From: Streptomyces sp. RB17
GTDB lineage: Bacteria > Actinomycetota > Actinomycetes > Streptomycetales > Streptomycetaceae
Reading direction: 5' to 3'
Assembly: GCF_009604455.1 (NCBI RefSeq)
Contig: NZ_WEGL01000002.1
Coordinates: 992,001 to 1,056,000, forward strand
Length of the DNA stretch: 64,000 nt
The position numbers were made by a program, and so were the translations under genes. The notes beneath the pieces are model-generated. The model was not told the DNA's origin. It worked only from the letters and a program-made list of their open reading frames with translations, and made no database searches. Of the stretch, positions 62,976-64,000 are shown piece by piece. Position 1 is the stretch's first letter; each line of letters starts with the position of its first letter.

Positions 62976-63857
62976 TCAGGTCGCCAGGTGCCCTTCTTCC
63001 GCCGCCACCGGCAGCACGGTGATGTGCTGGACGGCCCGGCTGAGCACCACCACGCCCGTGACGATCAGCAGGGCGCCCACCGCCCCCGGGACCAGCCACC
63101 AGCCGGTGCGGATCCGTTCCTCGAACAGGGTCATGGCGAGCGTCAGGCTCACCACCGCGTCGCCGATCGTCAGCGCCGGCTGCGCCGCCACCAGCGGACC
63201 GGCCTGGAGCGCGTTCTCCAGCAGGATCACGGACCCGGCGCCGGCCAGTGCGAAGCCGTACGTCTGCCAGGACCGCAGGAACGCCGCGAAACCGTGGTCG
63301 GCGAAGGTGCCGCTGGCCGACTTCAGCAGGGCGGCGGTCAGCGCGTTGCCCGTGGCCGAGGCCGCGGCCAGCAGCGCGGCGCGCCGGGCCGGCGAGCTGT
63401 CCCGGCCGGACAGCAGCACCGCCGCTGCCATTCCGCCGAGGCAGAGGCACAGCGCCGGGATCCAGCGGCTGAGTGGTGCATGGTCGATGGCGCCGTGCGG
63501 CGCGGCGGCGACCAGCAGGACGGCGAGGCCTGCGACACAGCCGCCGACGCCCCACCAGCCCCAGGGGGGCAGCCGCCGGTGCATCAGTGGGGCGGCGACG
63601 AGCAGCGCGAAGGGAAGTTCCAGGATGAAGAGCGGCTGGACCAGCGCGAGCGGGCCGTTGACGAGGGCCAGGCTCTGGAACAGCGCGGCGCCGACCACAC
63701 CGCACATGCCGATCACCCAGAAGGGGCGGCGCACCAGCTCCGCGAGCAGCCGCAGACCGCCGCGGTTGCTCGCCGACGCGGCCTTGCGCTGGAAGGCGGT
63801 GCCCACGGCGTTGCTCGCCGCGCCCGCGACGGCGAACGCCGCGGCCAGTTCGATCAC
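62976..63857 (-). CDS. DMT-superfamily transporter (DMT/NIPA-like)
   Basis: 293 residues and 8-9 transmembrane helices (for example LAAAFAVAGAASNAVGTAFQ, VVGAALFQSLALV, PLALVQPLFILELPFALLVA, GSVILLENALQAGPLVAAQ). FxxxNAVGTAFQRKAA and LVQPLFILELPFAL are typical of the actinobacterial DMT family sometimes linked to Mg transport or metabolite efflux; substrate not predictable. Convergent with the tetR gene. Palindrome GGGAGGCCTCCC lies at 63875-63886, 18 bases upstream of the start. Confidence 0.88.
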   Translation of the reverse strand: MIELAAAFAVAGAASNAVGTAFQRKAASASNRGGLRLLAELVRRPFWVIGMCGVVGAALFQSLALVNGPLALVQPLFILELPFALLVAAPLMHRRLPPWGWWGVGGCVAGLAVLLVAAAPHGAIDHAPLSRWIPALCLCLGGMAAAVLLSGRDSSPARRAALLAAASATGNALTAALLKSASGTFADHGFAAFLRSWQTYGFALAGAGSVILLENALQAGPLVAAQPALTIGDAVVSLTLAMTLFEERIRTGWWLVPGAVGALLIVTGVVVLSRAVQHITVLPVAAEEGHLAT

Positions 63858-64000
63858 GACCGTCTCCTGCCTGCGGGAGGCCTCCCGGAGGAGCTTCGGG
63901 TCTCTTCAGCCTACGGAAGGGGACGTCCGGACGCCGTTCGGTGACCCCCCGCCCCGGCGCACCGGTCGCCTGAGAGCCGGCCCCGCCCGGTGATCACCGG

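Overview
The window is very GC-rich chromosomal DNA (about 70% by eye, strongly G/C at third codon positions), with many Tat or lipobox export signals, mycothiol and F420-type enzyme families, several ECF sigma factors, TetR regulators and SpoIIE-type phosphatases. All of this points to a Streptomyces or a very close actinobacterial relative. No rRNA, CRISPR array, integrase, transposase or complete biosynthetic cluster was seen. The content is accessory (stress response, exported enzymes, small regulator/oxidoreductase pairs), as expected for a chromosome arm. At least nine broken genes are recognisable, so the region is decaying by frameshift and deletion.

Layout. 0-4 kb: end of an inositol/sugar catabolic locus, where an MFS sugar porter tail is fused to an IolG-type dehydrogenase without its N-terminus; then Ku and two gene remnants. 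4-9.2 kb: furA-katG (peroxide defence) with a strong terminator, a DUF4232 lipoprotein, and remnants of a HbpS/GlcG haem-binding protein and a PL9 pectate lyase. 9.2-15.4 kb: an ECF41-type sigma factor divergent from an NmrA-like epimerase with two mirror-image promoters, a VOC protein, two paralogous ECF sigma factors each with an SRPBCC gene (one decayed), an epoxide-hydrolase-like protein and a small Cys protein. 15.4-25.4 kb: exported proteins on the minus strand: an N,N-dimethylformamidase-like protein, an M15-like lipoprotein, a phosphotransferase, a cell-wall anchored phospholipase C, EfeO-EfeB without EfeU, and a polysaccharide deacetylase. 25.7-32.1 kb: prolyl aminopeptidase, TetR/hydrolase, GNAT, DHFR-like and SDR/TetR units with clear operators.

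32.1-39.6 kb: three SpoIIE-type phosphatases (PAS-PAS-GAF-SpoIIE; the same plus a HATPase domain; a membrane-bound one) with a mycothiol-dependent enzyme between them. 39.7-46.4 kb: a GH92 mannosidase and a GH54 arabinofuranosidase with two almost identical CBM13 modules, divergently transcribed and each with its own palindrome, then an APC permease. 46.5-53.9 kb: a trypsin-like protease, a vdcBCD hydroxyarylic acid decarboxylase operon (UbiX, UbiD and the small D subunit) divergent from an AraC regulator, a secreted protein with three 11-residue repeats, a lipase-like hydrolase and a TPR protein. 54-64 kb: regulator/enzyme pairs (TetR/AKR/LLM, LysR/RidA, TetR/NmrA), an odd tRNA-like sequence, remnants of an Otr(A)-type ribosomal protection protein and a CYTH protein, a second deacetylase-like lipoprotein and a DMT transporter.

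Recurring themes are divergent regulator/oxidoreductase pairs with readable palindromes, apparent leaderless transcripts (furA, ridA, the last tetR) and widespread gene decay. No strong case for a completely new multi-gene system was found. The least explained items are the three-repeat secreted protein, the duplicated sigma/SRPBCC modules and the SpoIIE phosphatase cluster.
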